Positions 47,781 to 58,050 are shown, counted from the stretch's first letter. The stretch is 64,000 nt of DNA from an uncultured Sulfurovum sp. (GCA_902727935.1 CACVAX010000013.1:87072-151071), one strand, 5' to 3'. A program made the numbers and translations. Notes: a model not told the origin generated them from the sequence alone.

Positions 47781-48656
47781 CTAGCTTACCTTTTTTTTCT
47801 TTTTAGCTTCAACTACTGTAAACAGTTCTTTTGCTTCATCTGTCATAAACTCTTCAAATGCAAAACGACCTTTTTCCATCTCTCTAGCATCTTTAAATAC
47901 ATCTGGAGTTGGAATAGAGTACTCAATGTTACAAGAAGTATATGCATGGATAAATGTTGGTCCAAGTTCTCTTGCTGCAAAGATTGCTCTTCTAATTGCT
48001 TTTGCTGCTTTATTGATGTTTGTTGGAGACATTTTAACAACATACACACATCCAGCAGTAATTGCTAGTTGCATAGCAGGCATTTTTCCAAAGTTTTTAC
48101 CTTTTGGAGACATTTTAAGAACAGCACCTTTAATAGACATACCAGACTCTTGTCCACCTGTATTTCCGTAAACTTCATTATCAAGCATGATAGTAGTGAA
48201 TTTCTCACCTCTAAACCATGCATGCATTGTCATTGAGAAACCAATGTCCATCATACCACCATCACCAGCAATAGTAACAACATCTTTTTGCTGATCAGGG
48301 AATCTTAATCTGAATGCTCTAGTAATACCAGAAGCCATTGCATTTTGATCTCCGTAGTTACCATAAATAAATGGAACAGCAGCTTGAGAAATAGCAAGTC
48401 TACCACATCCAGCTGTACCAATAGTTACGGTATGCTCTGGGTTAGGAAGTGATGCAAAGATGATTTTAATGTAATACGCCATCCAACAACCAGAACACAT
48501 TGGGTGTTCTTCAACTAACTCTTTGTATTTACCCATATTTTTAGTACCAACTTCAGAGAAGTCTTTACCAAATGGACCATAATCTACCAATTCAACGTAA
48601 TCTTTCGGTAAATATCTTTTAAACTTTGACGCTGGAACCATATAATTTAAACTCAT
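47781..48656 (-). CDS. 2-oxoacid:acceptor oxidoreductase beta subunit, TPP-binding (cluster 1)
   Basis: 291 aa; CSGCWMAYYIK, GDGGMMDIGFSMTMHAWFRGEKFTTIMLDNEVYGNTGGQESGMSIKG. Confidence 0.93.
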   Translation of the reverse strand: MSLNYMVPASKFKRYLPKDYVELVDYGPFGKDFSEVGTKNMGKYKELVEEHPMCSGCWMAYYIKIIFASLPNPEHTVTIGTAGCGRLAISQAAVPFIYGNYGDQNAMASGITRAFRLRFPDQQKDVVTIAGDGGMMDIGFSMTMHAWFRGEKFTTIMLDNEVYGNTGGQESGMSIKGAVLKMSPKGKNFGKMPAMQLAITAGCVYVVKMSPTNINKAAKAIRRAIFAARELGPTFIHAYTSCNIEYSIPTPDVFKDAREMEKGRFAFEEFMTDEAKELFTVVEAKKKKKVS

Positions 48657-48666
48657 AATTTATCCT

Positions 48667-49836
48667 TTATGCTTGTAGTACCAGAGATTCCATGCCTAAT
48701 GCATCATAAATCTCTGTCATGATTAATTCTACTGGTAGTGTCATACCACCGTATACTCTTGGACCTTCTACAACAATTCCACCATTTGGAATAGCTGCTT
48801 TAATCTCTTTAGATAACCATCCAATAATGTTATGCTCTGGAACAATTACACATTCTGAACCTGCTAATGCTTCGTTAATTTCATTTGTTGGGAATGGTCT
48901 AATGGCTTTTACTTTTACAAAACCAACATCTAATCCCTCTTCTTCAGCATATCTATTTGCTTCTCTAGCTTGTGCAGCAGCACAACCTGAAGCAACAATC
49001 ATTACTTTAGCATTTGGGTTAATTACTTCAATTGGTCCACCAAGGTATTCATAGATATACTTCATTGAACGTGCATTTGAATCCCAAATCTCTTGCTGCC
49101 ATACTGAGTGAATTAAGTAAGACATAAAGTTTGACTTTTGAACAGGAGCATCTCTTTGAATTCTTGCTGGTGGTACTTCATTGTCCATTGCTGGTACTGG
49201 TGCCTTGTAAGGATCTGGTTCAGAAAATGCCATATCTTCAGGCGTCATTTCGACGTAACCCTTAGCGTGTGTTACAAAGAAACCTTCCGTTGATACTGAT
49301 ACAGGAATGTATACATCAACTTTTTCAGTAATTGCAAAAGCAGCTAATGTCATGTCAAATGTATCTTGCTGATTTTCAGCATGTAACATAATAACACCTG
49401 AGTGCATTAAGTATGCCATTTCAATATTATCTGGCTGAATTGAAAGTGGAGCATTTACAACTCTTGTAAGTACACCAAGTACACAGGGTACTCTATGTCC
49501 AGGCCATGAAACAATTGCTTCAAGTCCTCTTAAAAGTCCTGGTCCTGAAGTTGCTGTAAATAATCTTACACCACCTCTAGCAGCACCTGCAATTGCAGAC
49601 ATCGTACCAAGTTCTTCTTCAGCTCTGTAGTACTCTTTAATGTGACCTTGAGCGTAAATGTCACCAACAAGGTGCATTACTTCAGATTGTGGTGTAATAG
49701 GATAAGCAATTGCCATATCAACACTTGCTCTCTTAACAGCTTCAGCCATCGCCTGAGCACCTGTGATAAAGTGCTTTTCTCTCGGTGCCTCTTTTAAGAG
49801 GTAATTCATATCTACTAGTGTTTTATTTAAACTCAT
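48667..49836 (-). CDS. 2-oxoacid:acceptor oxidoreductase alpha subunit (cluster 1)
   Basis: 389 aa; KHFITGAQAMAEAVKRASVDMAIAYPITPQSEVMHLVGDIYAQGHIKEYYRAEEELGTMSAIAGAARGGVRLFTATSGPG. Confidence 0.93.
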   Translation of the reverse strand: MSLNKTLVDMNYLLKEAPREKHFITGAQAMAEAVKRASVDMAIAYPITPQSEVMHLVGDIYAQGHIKEYYRAEEELGTMSAIAGAARGGVRLFTATSGPGLLRGLEAIVSWPGHRVPCVLGVLTRVVNAPLSIQPDNIEMAYLMHSGVIMLHAENQQDTFDMTLAAFAITEKVDVYIPVSVSTEGFFVTHAKGYVEMTPEDMAFSEPDPYKAPVPAMDNEVPPARIQRDAPVQKSNFMSYLIHSVWQQEIWDSNARSMKYIYEYLGGPIEVINPNAKVMIVASGCAAAQAREANRYAEEEGLDVGFVKVKAIRPFPTNEINEALAGSECVIVPEHNIIGWLSKEIKAAIPNGGIVVEGPRVYGGMTLPVELIMTEIYDALGMESLVLQA

Positions 49837-49851
49837 TTATATCTCCTATTC

Positions 49852-50565
49852 TTATTCAACAGCTGTAACGTGCTCGCCTTTTTTCGTCATAATGAGAGAT
49901 CTATACTCACCATAATCCGAAGGCGTAAGTGATCCCCAGTCCTCTTTTGGTAAAGAAGGATTTTCTGGAGGCATTGTTGCTGTATGCTCGATACCAAGTT
50001 CATTTCTAACTTCAATAACAATGTCTTTAAATCTAGCAATATCTTCAGCATGAAGATCTCTAATCGAAGCCATTGCTTCCTCGTGACCCATTTCTGCACA
50101 CAATGCCACAGTATAACAGCTAGTACCAGCTCTAATCATTCTTAACGTTAGGTTTGCATAGTGACAGTGTACACCAACAAAAACAGCTGCTTTAATTTTG
50201 TTATCCAAAATTGTTAAGTTAGGGTGATTTGGATTAATCTCTGCTTTAACATCAATTTTTGGATATTTAGGTCGGTAATCTGGCATTGGGATAATTTTAC
50301 AACCAGGAATCTCAGCTGCCAAATCTAAAATTGCTGCTGACTTATCAGCAACATCATCTTTCCAGTCCCATAAAACCATTGGTCCAGGGAAGATAGTTGG
50401 ATTATCCATAGTGAGTAATGCTTTGGCAGCATCTCTCATCGCCTCTTCTTCTTCTACAATATTACCATATAGTAACGCTTTACCTTCAGGTGAAAGTTCA
50501 ACACCCATAGATGGTGCCGATTGAGGCATATAACCTACCGGACCAATTGTTATTTTCTTTGACAT
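49852..50565 (-). CDS. Accessory (E-type) subunit of 2-oxoacid oxidoreductase, cluster 1
   Basis: 237 aa; PDYRPKYPKIDVKAEINPNHPNLTILDNKIKAAVFVGVHCHYANLTLRMIRAGTSCYTVALCAEMGHEEAMASIRDLHAEDIARF; first gene of the cluster. Confidence 0.8.
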   Translation of the reverse strand: MSKKITIGPVGYMPQSAPSMGVELSPEGKALLYGNIVEEEEAMRDAAKALLTMDNPTIFPGPMVLWDWKDDVADKSAAILDLAAEIPGCKIIPMPDYRPKYPKIDVKAEINPNHPNLTILDNKIKAAVFVGVHCHYANLTLRMIRAGTSCYTVALCAEMGHEEAMASIRDLHAEDIARFKDIVIEVRNELGIEHTATMPPENPSLPKEDWGSLTPSDYGEYRSLIMTKKGEHVTAVE

Positions 50566-50952
50566 ATTTGGTTCTCCTTAGTGAATGTGTTCAAAAATGA
50601 ATTGACTTCAGCTTTTAAGCTAAGACATCGTATCTAAAATATAGATACATCTTATCAAAAAGATAATATTTATATTTTGAAACCTAATAAGTGTGTAATA
50701 TAGTAATTGCTATTTACCATCAATACAACTGATACTAAATGAAATGAAGTTGCTTCCACTTTATTTAGAAAACTTATAATACTAATTTAGTAAGATTATA
50801 TTACAATGAGTTGAAATGCTATTTCCCTCAAAATAGAATATGACTCTATGTGTATTATCTTCACACCCTTTAAACCAATAATGAGGCTTAAAAATATTGT
50901 ATTTTATTATGATAATTAACATCAAAATATAAAAGAAATTAAAGCTCTCAAA

Positions 50953-51231
50953 TTACCTAATATCATTGATTTCTTTCTTTTCCCATGACTTATTCATCAC
51001 AAAAAGTTCATAACTTATTCCTGCTTTGGAAAGTTTTGCTAAAAAGACTTCTAACATGGCTATATCTTCGCTTCTGTCTTCATCATCTTCTAAAACGAGT
51101 TCAATAACTTCATTGCTTTTAATATGTTCAATAAAGTCTTCATATTCCAAATTATATTCTAACCAATACTGTAGAGGTTCAAAAAAATCATACTCTAAAA
51201 CTTCAAAAAATTTCACGCCTATTTTATCCAT
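50953..51231 (-). CDS. Small acidic hypothetical protein
   Basis: 92 aa ORF with plausible amino-acid composition; divergent from glmU. Confidence 0.55.
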   Translation of the reverse strand: MDKIGVKFFEVLEYDFFEPLQYWLEYNLEYEDFIEHIKSNEVIELVLEDDEDRSEDIAMLEVFLAKLSKAGISYELFVMNKSWEKKEINDIR

Positions 51232-51344
51232 GCTTTTTCCTAATTTATTTTTTAATTTTTATTTTTAAAGTATAGCATATTTATTAATGAGTGATTAGCT
51301 ATAATAACAAAAAATAATATCTTAATACTTCAAAGGTCAACTTT

Positions 51345-52634
51345 ATGTCAATTTCAATCGTTATTCTAGCAGCAGGTAAAGGAAGTAGAATGAAATCTAC
51401 TACCCCAAAAGTTCTTCATGAAATCTCTGGTAAAGCCATGCTCTTTCATGCCATAGATGCTGGTCAAAAAATCTCTGATGATATCACTGTTGTTCTCCAT
51501 CACCAAGCCCAACGTGTACAAGAAGCAATTGAATTAGAATATCAAGATATTAACTTTCATATGCAAGATGCCAAACAATACCCTGGAACAGGTGGTGCAA
51601 TGAAAGGGGTGACAAGCAAATATGAAAAAACACTCATCTTGAATGGTGATATGCCCCTCATTACCCAAGACGCTCTTTTAGCCTTAACAGGTGGTACAGC
51701 AGACATTAATATGTCTGTCATAAAACTAAACAATCCTAATGGTTATGGACGCGTATTAATTGACAATGAAAAAGTTCAAGAGATAGTCGAACAAAAAGAT
51801 TGTAATGCAACACAACTGGAAACCACAACTGTAAATGCTGGTATCTACTGTGTCAATACAGAACTTCTGAACCGTTACCTTCCTCTACTTTCAAATGAGA
51901 ATGCCCAAAAAGAGTATTACTTAACAGACATTATTAAAATGGCTGTAGACGAAAATAAAATAGTAAGCCCCATCTATGTAGGAGAAGAAGAATTTAAAGG
52001 TGTTAACTCTAAATTTGATTTGGCACAAGCAGAAATTATCATGCAAAACCGAATTAAAAAAGAGTTAATGGCTTCTGGTGTAACGATGCGTTTCCCTGAC
52101 ACGATTTATATTGACTGCCGTGCAACATTCGAAGGTGAAAGCATTTTAGAGAATGGCGTAACTATTTTAGGTGCTTCAAAACTCATTAACGCTCATATTA
52201 AAACCAACTCAGTTATTGAAGACGCTATCATCGAAAACTCTGATGTTGGTCCAATGGGAAGAATTCGTCCTCTAACTCATTTAAAAGACACACACATTGG
52301 TAACTTTGTAGAGGTAAAAAAATCCACTCTAACAGGCGTAAAAGCTGGTCACTTAGCCTATATAGGTGATGCAAGCATTGATGAAGGCTCAAATATTGGT
52401 GCAGGTGTCATTACGTGTAACTATGATGGGAAAGCCAAATATAAAACAATCATTGGCAAAAATGTATTTGTAGGGTCAGATTGCCAACTCGTAGCTCCTG
52501 TCAATATTGAAGATGACGTTATAGTCGCAGCTGGAACAACGCTTAACAAAGATGTCAAAAAAGGCTCATTGGCAATTACCCGTTCAGCCCTCAAAATATT
52601 ACCTGACTTTTTTTATAAGTTTTTTGGGAAATAA
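51345..52634 (+). CDS. glmU: Bifunctional N-acetylglucosamine-1-phosphate uridyltransferase / glucosamine-1-phosphate acetyltransferase
   Basis: 429 aa; IVILAAGKGSRMKSTTPKVLHEISGKAM, left-handed beta-helix repeats, GAGVITCNYDGKAKYKTIIGKNVFVGSDCQLVAPV. Confidence 0.97.
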   Translation: MSISIVILAAGKGSRMKSTTPKVLHEISGKAMLFHAIDAGQKISDDITVVLHHQAQRVQEAIELEYQDINFHMQDAKQYPGTGGAMKGVTSKYEKTLILNGDMPLITQDALLALTGGTADINMSVIKLNNPNGYGRVLIDNEKVQEIVEQKDCNATQLETTTVNAGIYCVNTELLNRYLPLLSNENAQKEYYLTDIIKMAVDENKIVSPIYVGEEEFKGVNSKFDLAQAEIIMQNRIKKELMASGVTMRFPDTIYIDCRATFEGESILENGVTILGASKLINAHIKTNSVIEDAIIENSDVGPMGRIRPLTHLKDTHIGNFVEVKKSTLTGVKAGHLAYIGDASIDEGSNIGAGVITCNYDGKAKYKTIIGKNVFVGSDCQLVAPVNIEDDVIVAAGTTLNKDVKKGSLAITRSALKILPDFFYKFFGK

Positions 52635-52644
52635 GGTGTTTTAA

Positions 52645-53874
52645 ATGCAAGTAAACTTAAGCAATAAAACCATTTTACTAGGAGTCACAGGAAGCATCTC
52701 TGCTTATAAAGCTTGTGATTTAGCACGTCTTTTTATTAAAGCAGGAGCTTCAGTTCATGTCATCATGTCAGCCTCGGCAGAACGTTTTATTTCAGCACTT
52801 ACGTTTGAAGCCCTAACACGTAACACTGTTTTAACAGAAAACTCTGAATCCTGGGCTTCTACACTCAATCATATTGATATTGGTAAAACCTGTGATGTCT
52901 TTGTTCTTGCTCCTGCCACAGCCAATAGCATCAACAAAATTAACCATGGTATTGCTGATAATATTTTACTACAAACCCTCCTTGCCTACACTAAACCCCT
53001 ACTCATTGCTCCTGCTGCCAATACCAATATGATAGAAGACAGTACTACCTTAGATTCTCTACGAGCATTAAAAGCAAAAGGCATAAGCATTGTCAACTCC
53101 CAATCAAAACTTTTAGCTTGTGGAGACATAGGAAACGGTGCATTAGCAACAGTAGAAGAAGTTTTTTATGCAACAGCTAAAGTATTACTCAGTGAAGAAT
53201 ATTGGAACAATAGAGAAGTCATTGTAACAGGTGGAGGAACACGAGAAAAAATCGATGAAGTACGTTATGTCTCCAACTTCTCTTCTGGAAAAATGGCAAA
53301 TGCTTTGGCTACAGCTCTTTATCTCAAAGGAGCAAAGGTTCATCTTATCTCAACAAAAGCACATGATGACATTCCTTTAACTATTAATACTACCGATGTA
53401 AACTCGGCTGAAGAATTAAAAGAAGCGACTATAACAGCACTTCAAACATCTCTTGAACTCCAAAAAGAAAGAAAAGTCTTTCTCTTTATGGCTGCTGCTG
53501 TGGCTGACTTCACGCCAAAATCTCCAAAGCGTGGAAAAACAAAAAAAGTAAATATCGGTACAAAATGGAACATAGAAATGCAACAAACCGATGATATTTT
53601 AAAAGCCGTCAATCAGCTCGGACAAATAACCATTGGGTTCAAAGCAGAGATGGATAAAAAAAATGGTTTTTCGAATGCTAAAAGCTTAATCGAAAATAAA
53701 AATATAGATGGAGTATGTTATAATCTTCTCGCAAATAGTTCTAGCTTTGGAACAACAAATAATAGTATCACTTTCATCACTAAAGATAAAAGTATAGATT
53801 TAGGAACAGCCTCAAAACTAGACCTTTCATTTAAAATACTAACAGAGAGCCAAAAGTTGGCAATAAATAACTAA
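52645..53874 (+). CDS. coaBC: Bifunctional phosphopantothenoylcysteine decarboxylase/phosphopantothenate-cysteine ligase
   Basis: 409 aa; LLGVTGSISAYKACDLARLF, APATANSINKINHGIADNIL, VTGGGTREKIDEVRYVSNFSSGKMANALA. Confidence 0.96.
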   Translation: MQVNLSNKTILLGVTGSISAYKACDLARLFIKAGASVHVIMSASAERFISALTFEALTRNTVLTENSESWASTLNHIDIGKTCDVFVLAPATANSINKINHGIADNILLQTLLAYTKPLLIAPAANTNMIEDSTTLDSLRALKAKGISIVNSQSKLLACGDIGNGALATVEEVFYATAKVLLSEEYWNNREVIVTGGGTREKIDEVRYVSNFSSGKMANALATALYLKGAKVHLISTKAHDDIPLTINTTDVNSAEELKEATITALQTSLELQKERKVFLFMAAAVADFTPKSPKRGKTKKVNIGTKWNIEMQQTDDILKAVNQLGQITIGFKAEMDKKNGFSNAKSLIENKNIDGVCYNLLANSSSFGTTNNSITFITKDKSIDLGTASKLDLSFKILTESQKLAINN

Positions 53875-53893
53875 TAAATTTTAAAGATTTTAC

Positions 53894-54583
53894 ATGTCAA
53901 AAGAAAAAAATATTTTAAAAAATCTCGCCATCATTATGGATGGTAATGGACGCTGGGCAAAAGAACGAGGTCTTGTACGTACCAAAGGTCATGAACAAGG
54001 TGCCAATATTACCCGTGATATTACCCAGTATTGTGCCGAACATGAAACCATTGAAACGGTCACATTTTATGCCTTTAGTACAGAAAATTGGAAACGTCCA
54101 AAATATGAAGTCACCTTTCTAATGAAACTACTGGATTCATGGCTTAAAAATGAACTCCAAACCTATCATAAGTTTGGTGCAAAGTTTGAAACCGTTGGTA
54201 ATATTGAAGGCTTTTCCCCTAAACTACAAGAAACCATTGCTTACATTAAAAAAGAAACAGCCCATCATAGCAACGTGACCCAAATTTTAGCGTTAAACTA
54301 TGGTTCACGTGAAGAAATAGCAAAAGCAGCCAACCGTTTAGCCAAACGAGGTGAAGAGATTAATGAAGAGAGTTTGGGTACTGAACTGCAAACTCCTTAT
54401 ATCGATTTAGATTTAATGATACGCACTAGTGGGGAACAACGCCTTTCAAACTACCTTTTATGGCAAAACTCTTACTCTGAATTTTTCTTTACCCCCACTC
54501 TTTGGCCTGATTTTACTCCTCGTGAATTAGAAGATATTATTGACCAATATGTCAATAGAAACCGTCGATTTGGAGGACTTTAA
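53894..54583 (+). CDS. uppS: Di-trans,poly-cis-decaprenylcistransferase (undecaprenyl diphosphate synthase)
   Basis: 229 aa; LAIIMDGNGRWAKERGL, FSTENWKRP, LMIRTSGEQRLSNYLLWQNSYSEFFF. Confidence 0.97.
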   Translation: MSKEKNILKNLAIIMDGNGRWAKERGLVRTKGHEQGANITRDITQYCAEHETIETVTFYAFSTENWKRPKYEVTFLMKLLDSWLKNELQTYHKFGAKFETVGNIEGFSPKLQETIAYIKKETAHHSNVTQILALNYGSREEIAKAANRLAKRGEEINEESLGTELQTPYIDLDLMIRTSGEQRLSNYLLWQNSYSEFFFTPTLWPDFTPRELEDIIDQYVNRNRRFGGL

Positions 54584-55323
54584 TGTCTCCTGAATTTATC
54601 ATTGCACTCTTCATCTTTATTTTCGGGATTTTAATTGGTTCATTTTTAAATGTGGTTATTTACCGAATCCCAAAAGGTGAAAGCATTGTTTTTCCTGCGT
54701 CTAAATGTCAATCGTGTCAAACCCCTTTAAAGTGGTATCATAATATACCCATCTTCTCATGGTTATTTTTAAAAGGAAAATGTGGTTTTTGTGCTGAAAA
54801 AATATCAGTTCAATACCCATTGATAGAACTAGCAACAGGTATCATCGCTGTATCACTTTTTTACAAACTTGGTTTGGTTTGGTATTTACCCATTGTCTTT
54901 GTTGTCTTTACCCTACTCTTGGCTTTGGTGATGATAGACTTCAAATACATGGAAATACCTGATAACTTAAATCTTTTAGCTTTAACTCTGGCTGTTATAA
55001 CCCCAACTTTTTTAGACTCAATTCAAGATGCTCTATTGGCTGTGGGAGGAATGACACTTTTACGCTACTACCTCTCTTTCTTTTTAAATAAAGAAGCCAT
55101 GGGTGAAGGAGATATTATTGTGGCAGGTACAATGGGTGCGTTACTTGGCTTTCCTGGTTTTCTTTATGCTTTATTTATTGCTGCCATTGTAGCACTTATT
55201 CCTTCTTTACTTGCCAAAGAGACCCAAATTCCTTTTGTTCCATTTTTGATTATTGGAACATTCATTGCCTATATGTTTGATATGCAAGTTCAAAGCCTCG
55301 TCAGCTTAATTGTTTATGGCTAA
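54583..55323 (+). CDS. Prepilin peptidase (type IV leader peptidase, A24 family)
   Basis: 246 aa; GSFLNVVIYRIPKGESIVFPASKCQSCQTPLKWYHNIPIFSWLFLKGKCGFC; EAMGEGDIIVAGTMGALLG catalytic region. Confidence 0.95.
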   Translation: MSPEFIIALFIFIFGILIGSFLNVVIYRIPKGESIVFPASKCQSCQTPLKWYHNIPIFSWLFLKGKCGFCAEKISVQYPLIELATGIIAVSLFYKLGLVWYLPIVFVVFTLLLALVMIDFKYMEIPDNLNLLALTLAVITPTFLDSIQDALLAVGGMTLLRYYLSFFLNKEAMGEGDIIVAGTMGALLGFPGFLYALFIAAIVALIPSLLAKETQIPFVPFLIIGTFIAYMFDMQVQSLVSLIVYG

Positions 55324-56344
55324 AAAAACTTCAATTTCAAGCTACCTCTCAAAGAACTTTCAAAGTTCTTTTTTTACCATATTTTTACCCCTTTTCTTTA
55401 TTGGTTCGCTTGTTTTTATTATTAAAATTTCTTCTTTAACAGCATCCATTCAAATCTCATTTATAGAGATGATGCAACTTTTTGGATACAACCTACCTTC
55501 AATATTGTTTTATACTTTACCTGTTTCCTTTTTGGTCGCTATGGTGATGACCCTTTTACGTCTTTCCAACGACAATGAACTCATGGCACTGTTTGCACTT
55601 GGCTCTAATGCTAAAGTGCTGCTTTATCGTTTCTTTTTTATAGGCTTACTTTTTAGTATTATTTTACTGATATTATCATTAGCACTTATGCCTAAAACAA
55701 AACAACAATTTAAAGCTTTTAAACATGAAAAAACTTCACAAGCACAGGTGAATATTAATCCTTCTAAATTAGGACAAAAGTTTGGTGACCTTTTTGTCTA
55801 TGTTAAAAGTAAAGAGACTGACACCATGAAAGACATTGTGATTTATAAAAAAGATAAAATACACTCAGACCAACTTTTTATTGCTCAAAAAGCTAATTTT
55901 GACAATAATAACTCCTTGGTAACCCTCACCCTCACCAATGGTTCTGGTTATACTTTTAGCCCCAATGGTCTCAAAAAAATCAATTATGAAAGTATGAAAG
56001 TTTTCCAAAATTTAAATTCAGATGCCTTTACTTATAATAACATTGTTCAATATTGGATTAAGCTCTCTTTAAATCCCAAGAAGAAATCAAAAATATTTTT
56101 CTTTATTTTTGCCAGTTTAATTCCTCTACTTTCTTTAGCAATTATTGCCTCATTTTCAATTATTAATCCACGTTATCAAAAAAACCATGCCTATCAAGCT
56201 TTAGCTGTTACGACCATTGGACTTTATAGTTCAGCCATTATCTTGGAGAGTAAGGGAACGCTTCTGATGCTCTTTGGTTTTTCTTTTGTGGCTCTTTTTC
56301 TTGGGTTTTATCTTTATAAACGTCTTGTATTGAGGTTTTTTTAA
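55316..56344 (+). CDS. LptF/LptG (YjgP/YjgQ) family LPS export permease
   Basis: N-terminal and C-terminal TM clusters with periplasmic domain (IVIYKKDKIHSDQLFIAQKANF). Confidence 0.88.
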   Translation: MAKKTSISSYLSKNFQSSFFTIFLPLFFIGSLVFIIKISSLTASIQISFIEMMQLFGYNLPSILFYTLPVSFLVAMVMTLLRLSNDNELMALFALGSNAKVLLYRFFFIGLLFSIILLILSLALMPKTKQQFKAFKHEKTSQAQVNINPSKLGQKFGDLFVYVKSKETDTMKDIVIYKKDKIHSDQLFIAQKANFDNNNSLVTLTLTNGSGYTFSPNGLKKINYESMKVFQNLNSDAFTYNNIVQYWIKLSLNPKKKSKIFFFIFASLIPLLSLAIIASFSIINPRYQKNHAYQALAVTTIGLYSSAIILESKGTLLMLFGFSFVALFLGFYLYKRLVLRFF

Positions 56345-57066
56345 TGCGTATAAAGGCGATTATTATTTATGATGGAGGAAAGTTTCAAGGCTTTCAAAAA
56401 CAAAAAAGTACCAAAAATACAGTGACTACCCATATAGAAATTGCTTTAAAATCTTTGGGTATCAATGCTAACATTCGAGGTTCAGGACGTACAGATGCAG
56501 GGGTACATGCCACAGGGCAAGTGATAGATTTTAAAGTTCCAGCATACTGGAACGACTTACAAAAACTTAAACTGGCTCTCAATCAAAAACTACACTACAT
56601 TGCCATAAAACGTTTAACCTGGATAGATGATGATTTTCATTCAAGGTTTTCAGCCAAAAAACGTCTCTATCGCTATTTATTTAAGACCTCCATCCCTTCT
56701 GTTTTCGAACAAGATTATGTCTCTTATTATGCTCACTTTAATGCAGATATGCTACAAAAAGCACTTAAAATTTTTGAAGGAGAACATGACTTCTCTAATT
56801 TTATTAAAACAGGATCTATCACACATACAAATGTACGTACCATCTATAAAGCAAAATATAAAAAATTTCAGCACTATCATCTTATTTATTTTGAAGCCAA
56901 TGGATTTTTACGTTCACAAGTTAGAATGATGGTCGAAGCTGCCATGCAAGTTAGTCAAAATAAATGGTCAATTGAAGCACTCAAAAAACAGCTTGACTTA
57001 GAAGAAAAGCATAAAACTAAACTGGCAGCAGCAGAAGGCTTGTATCTCGCCAAAATTATTTATTAA
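56344..57066 (+). CDS. truA: tRNA pseudouridine(38-40) synthase
   Basis: 240 aa; YDGGKFQGFQKQ, GSGRTDAGVHATGQV, KRLYRYLF, FLRSQVRMMVEA. Confidence 0.96.
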   Translation: MRIKAIIIYDGGKFQGFQKQKSTKNTVTTHIEIALKSLGINANIRGSGRTDAGVHATGQVIDFKVPAYWNDLQKLKLALNQKLHYIAIKRLTWIDDDFHSRFSAKKRLYRYLFKTSIPSVFEQDYVSYYAHFNADMLQKALKIFEGEHDFSNFIKTGSITHTNVRTIYKAKYKKFQHYHLIYFEANGFLRSQVRMMVEAAMQVSQNKWSIEALKKQLDLEEKHKTKLAAAEGLYLAKIIY

Positions 57067-57127
57067 AAGTTCCCAAATCCATAAGAATTTTATGCTAAAA
57101 TAAAACAAAAATTATCAAGGAAAACCT

Positions 57128-57214
57128 TTGCAAAAAATATTCGGTTTTTTATTTATTTTACTTTCAGCTGGATTTGCTGTTTGGTATCCACTCGGTAAAT
57201 TGGTTATGGGGTAA
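57128..57214 (+). CDS. Candidate 28-aa single-TM microprotein (TTG start)
   Basis: (M)QKIFGFLFILLSAGFAVWYPLGKLVMG; preceded by caaggaaa; ends 2 nt before the next gene's ATG. Confidence 0.5.
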   Translation: MQKIFGFLFILLSAGFAVWYPLGKLVMG

Positions 57215-57216
57215 AC

Positions 57217-58050
57217 ATGACAAAAGCAAAACGATACAACCCAGAAGCCAACTTTGGTACATCGAAACCTAAAAAAGGTCTTCTTCTTTATTTCTTTTTA
57301 ACCCCTCTTTTTTTAGCTGTAGTCTTGGCTTTACTGGCACGAGATATCCCAGCATTTGGCTTAAACTTAACAGCCTTTGGACTCTTTTATGCTGTGGTCA
57401 AACTCAATACCTGGGGTTTAGCCAATGAGTTTAAATACCACAAAGAAAAGCTCACCAAAGCACCTACCAAACCTTATAAAACCATGTCAGCTATTCTTTT
57501 AGGCGTTGCCACACTTTTTTCAGCTTCTGTTGCTGGTGATAAATCGATATTTATAGGTATTTTTTTAGCTGTAATTGCCATGATTGGATATGTTTTATAT
57601 TATGGCTTAGACCCAAGAACAGACAAACTCGAAAACATTGGGGATGTTTCAGCTGAATTGGTATTAAAAACACTCTCTGATGCTAAACTTAAATTGTCTG
57701 GTATTGAATCACATATTGGTGGCGACTTCAAAGACTTAGTACTTAAAGACAAACTCTCTTTAGCTACCAAAAAAGCTGAGCATATTATTCAAACCATTCA
57801 AGAAGACCCTAAAGACATTCGTGTGGCACGTAGGTTTTTACTCGTCTATTTAGATGGTTTGGAAAAAGTAACCAACTCTTATACCTCTATGGACGATGCT
57901 GATATTAAAGGGGAAACAAAAGAAAAACTTCATCAACTTTTGAATGATGTTGAAATAAAATTTGACAAAGAGTTAGCACGACTCAAAAAAAATAATCAAT
58001 TTGACTTAGATGTCAACATTGACGTACTCCAACAACAAATTAAAAATTAA
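57217..58050 (+). CDS. XpaC-like membrane protein (5-bromo-4-chloroindolyl phosphate hydrolysis family)
   Basis: 277 aa; N-terminal TM hairpin then soluble helical domain; directly upstream of telA-like gene, the usual partner. Confidence 0.8.
   Translation: MTKAKRYNPEANFGTSKPKKGLLLYFFLTPLFLAVVLALLARDIPAFGLNLTAFGLFYAVVKLNTWGLANEFKYHKEKLTKAPTKPYKTMSAILLGVATLFSASVAGDKSIFIGIFLAVIAMIGYVLYYGLDPRTDKLENIGDVSAELVLKTLSDAKLKLSGIESHIGGDFKDLVLKDKLSLATKKAEHIIQTIQEDPKDIRVARRFLLVYLDGLEKVTNSYTSMDDADIKGETKEKLHQLLNDVEIKFDKELARLKKNNQFDLDVNIDVLQQQIKN

Noticed and set aside
47706-48171. Cys-rich 120-aa and 81-aa plus-strand ORFs
   Set aside because: Antisense to the beta subunit; the Cys content is produced by the opposite-strand codons.
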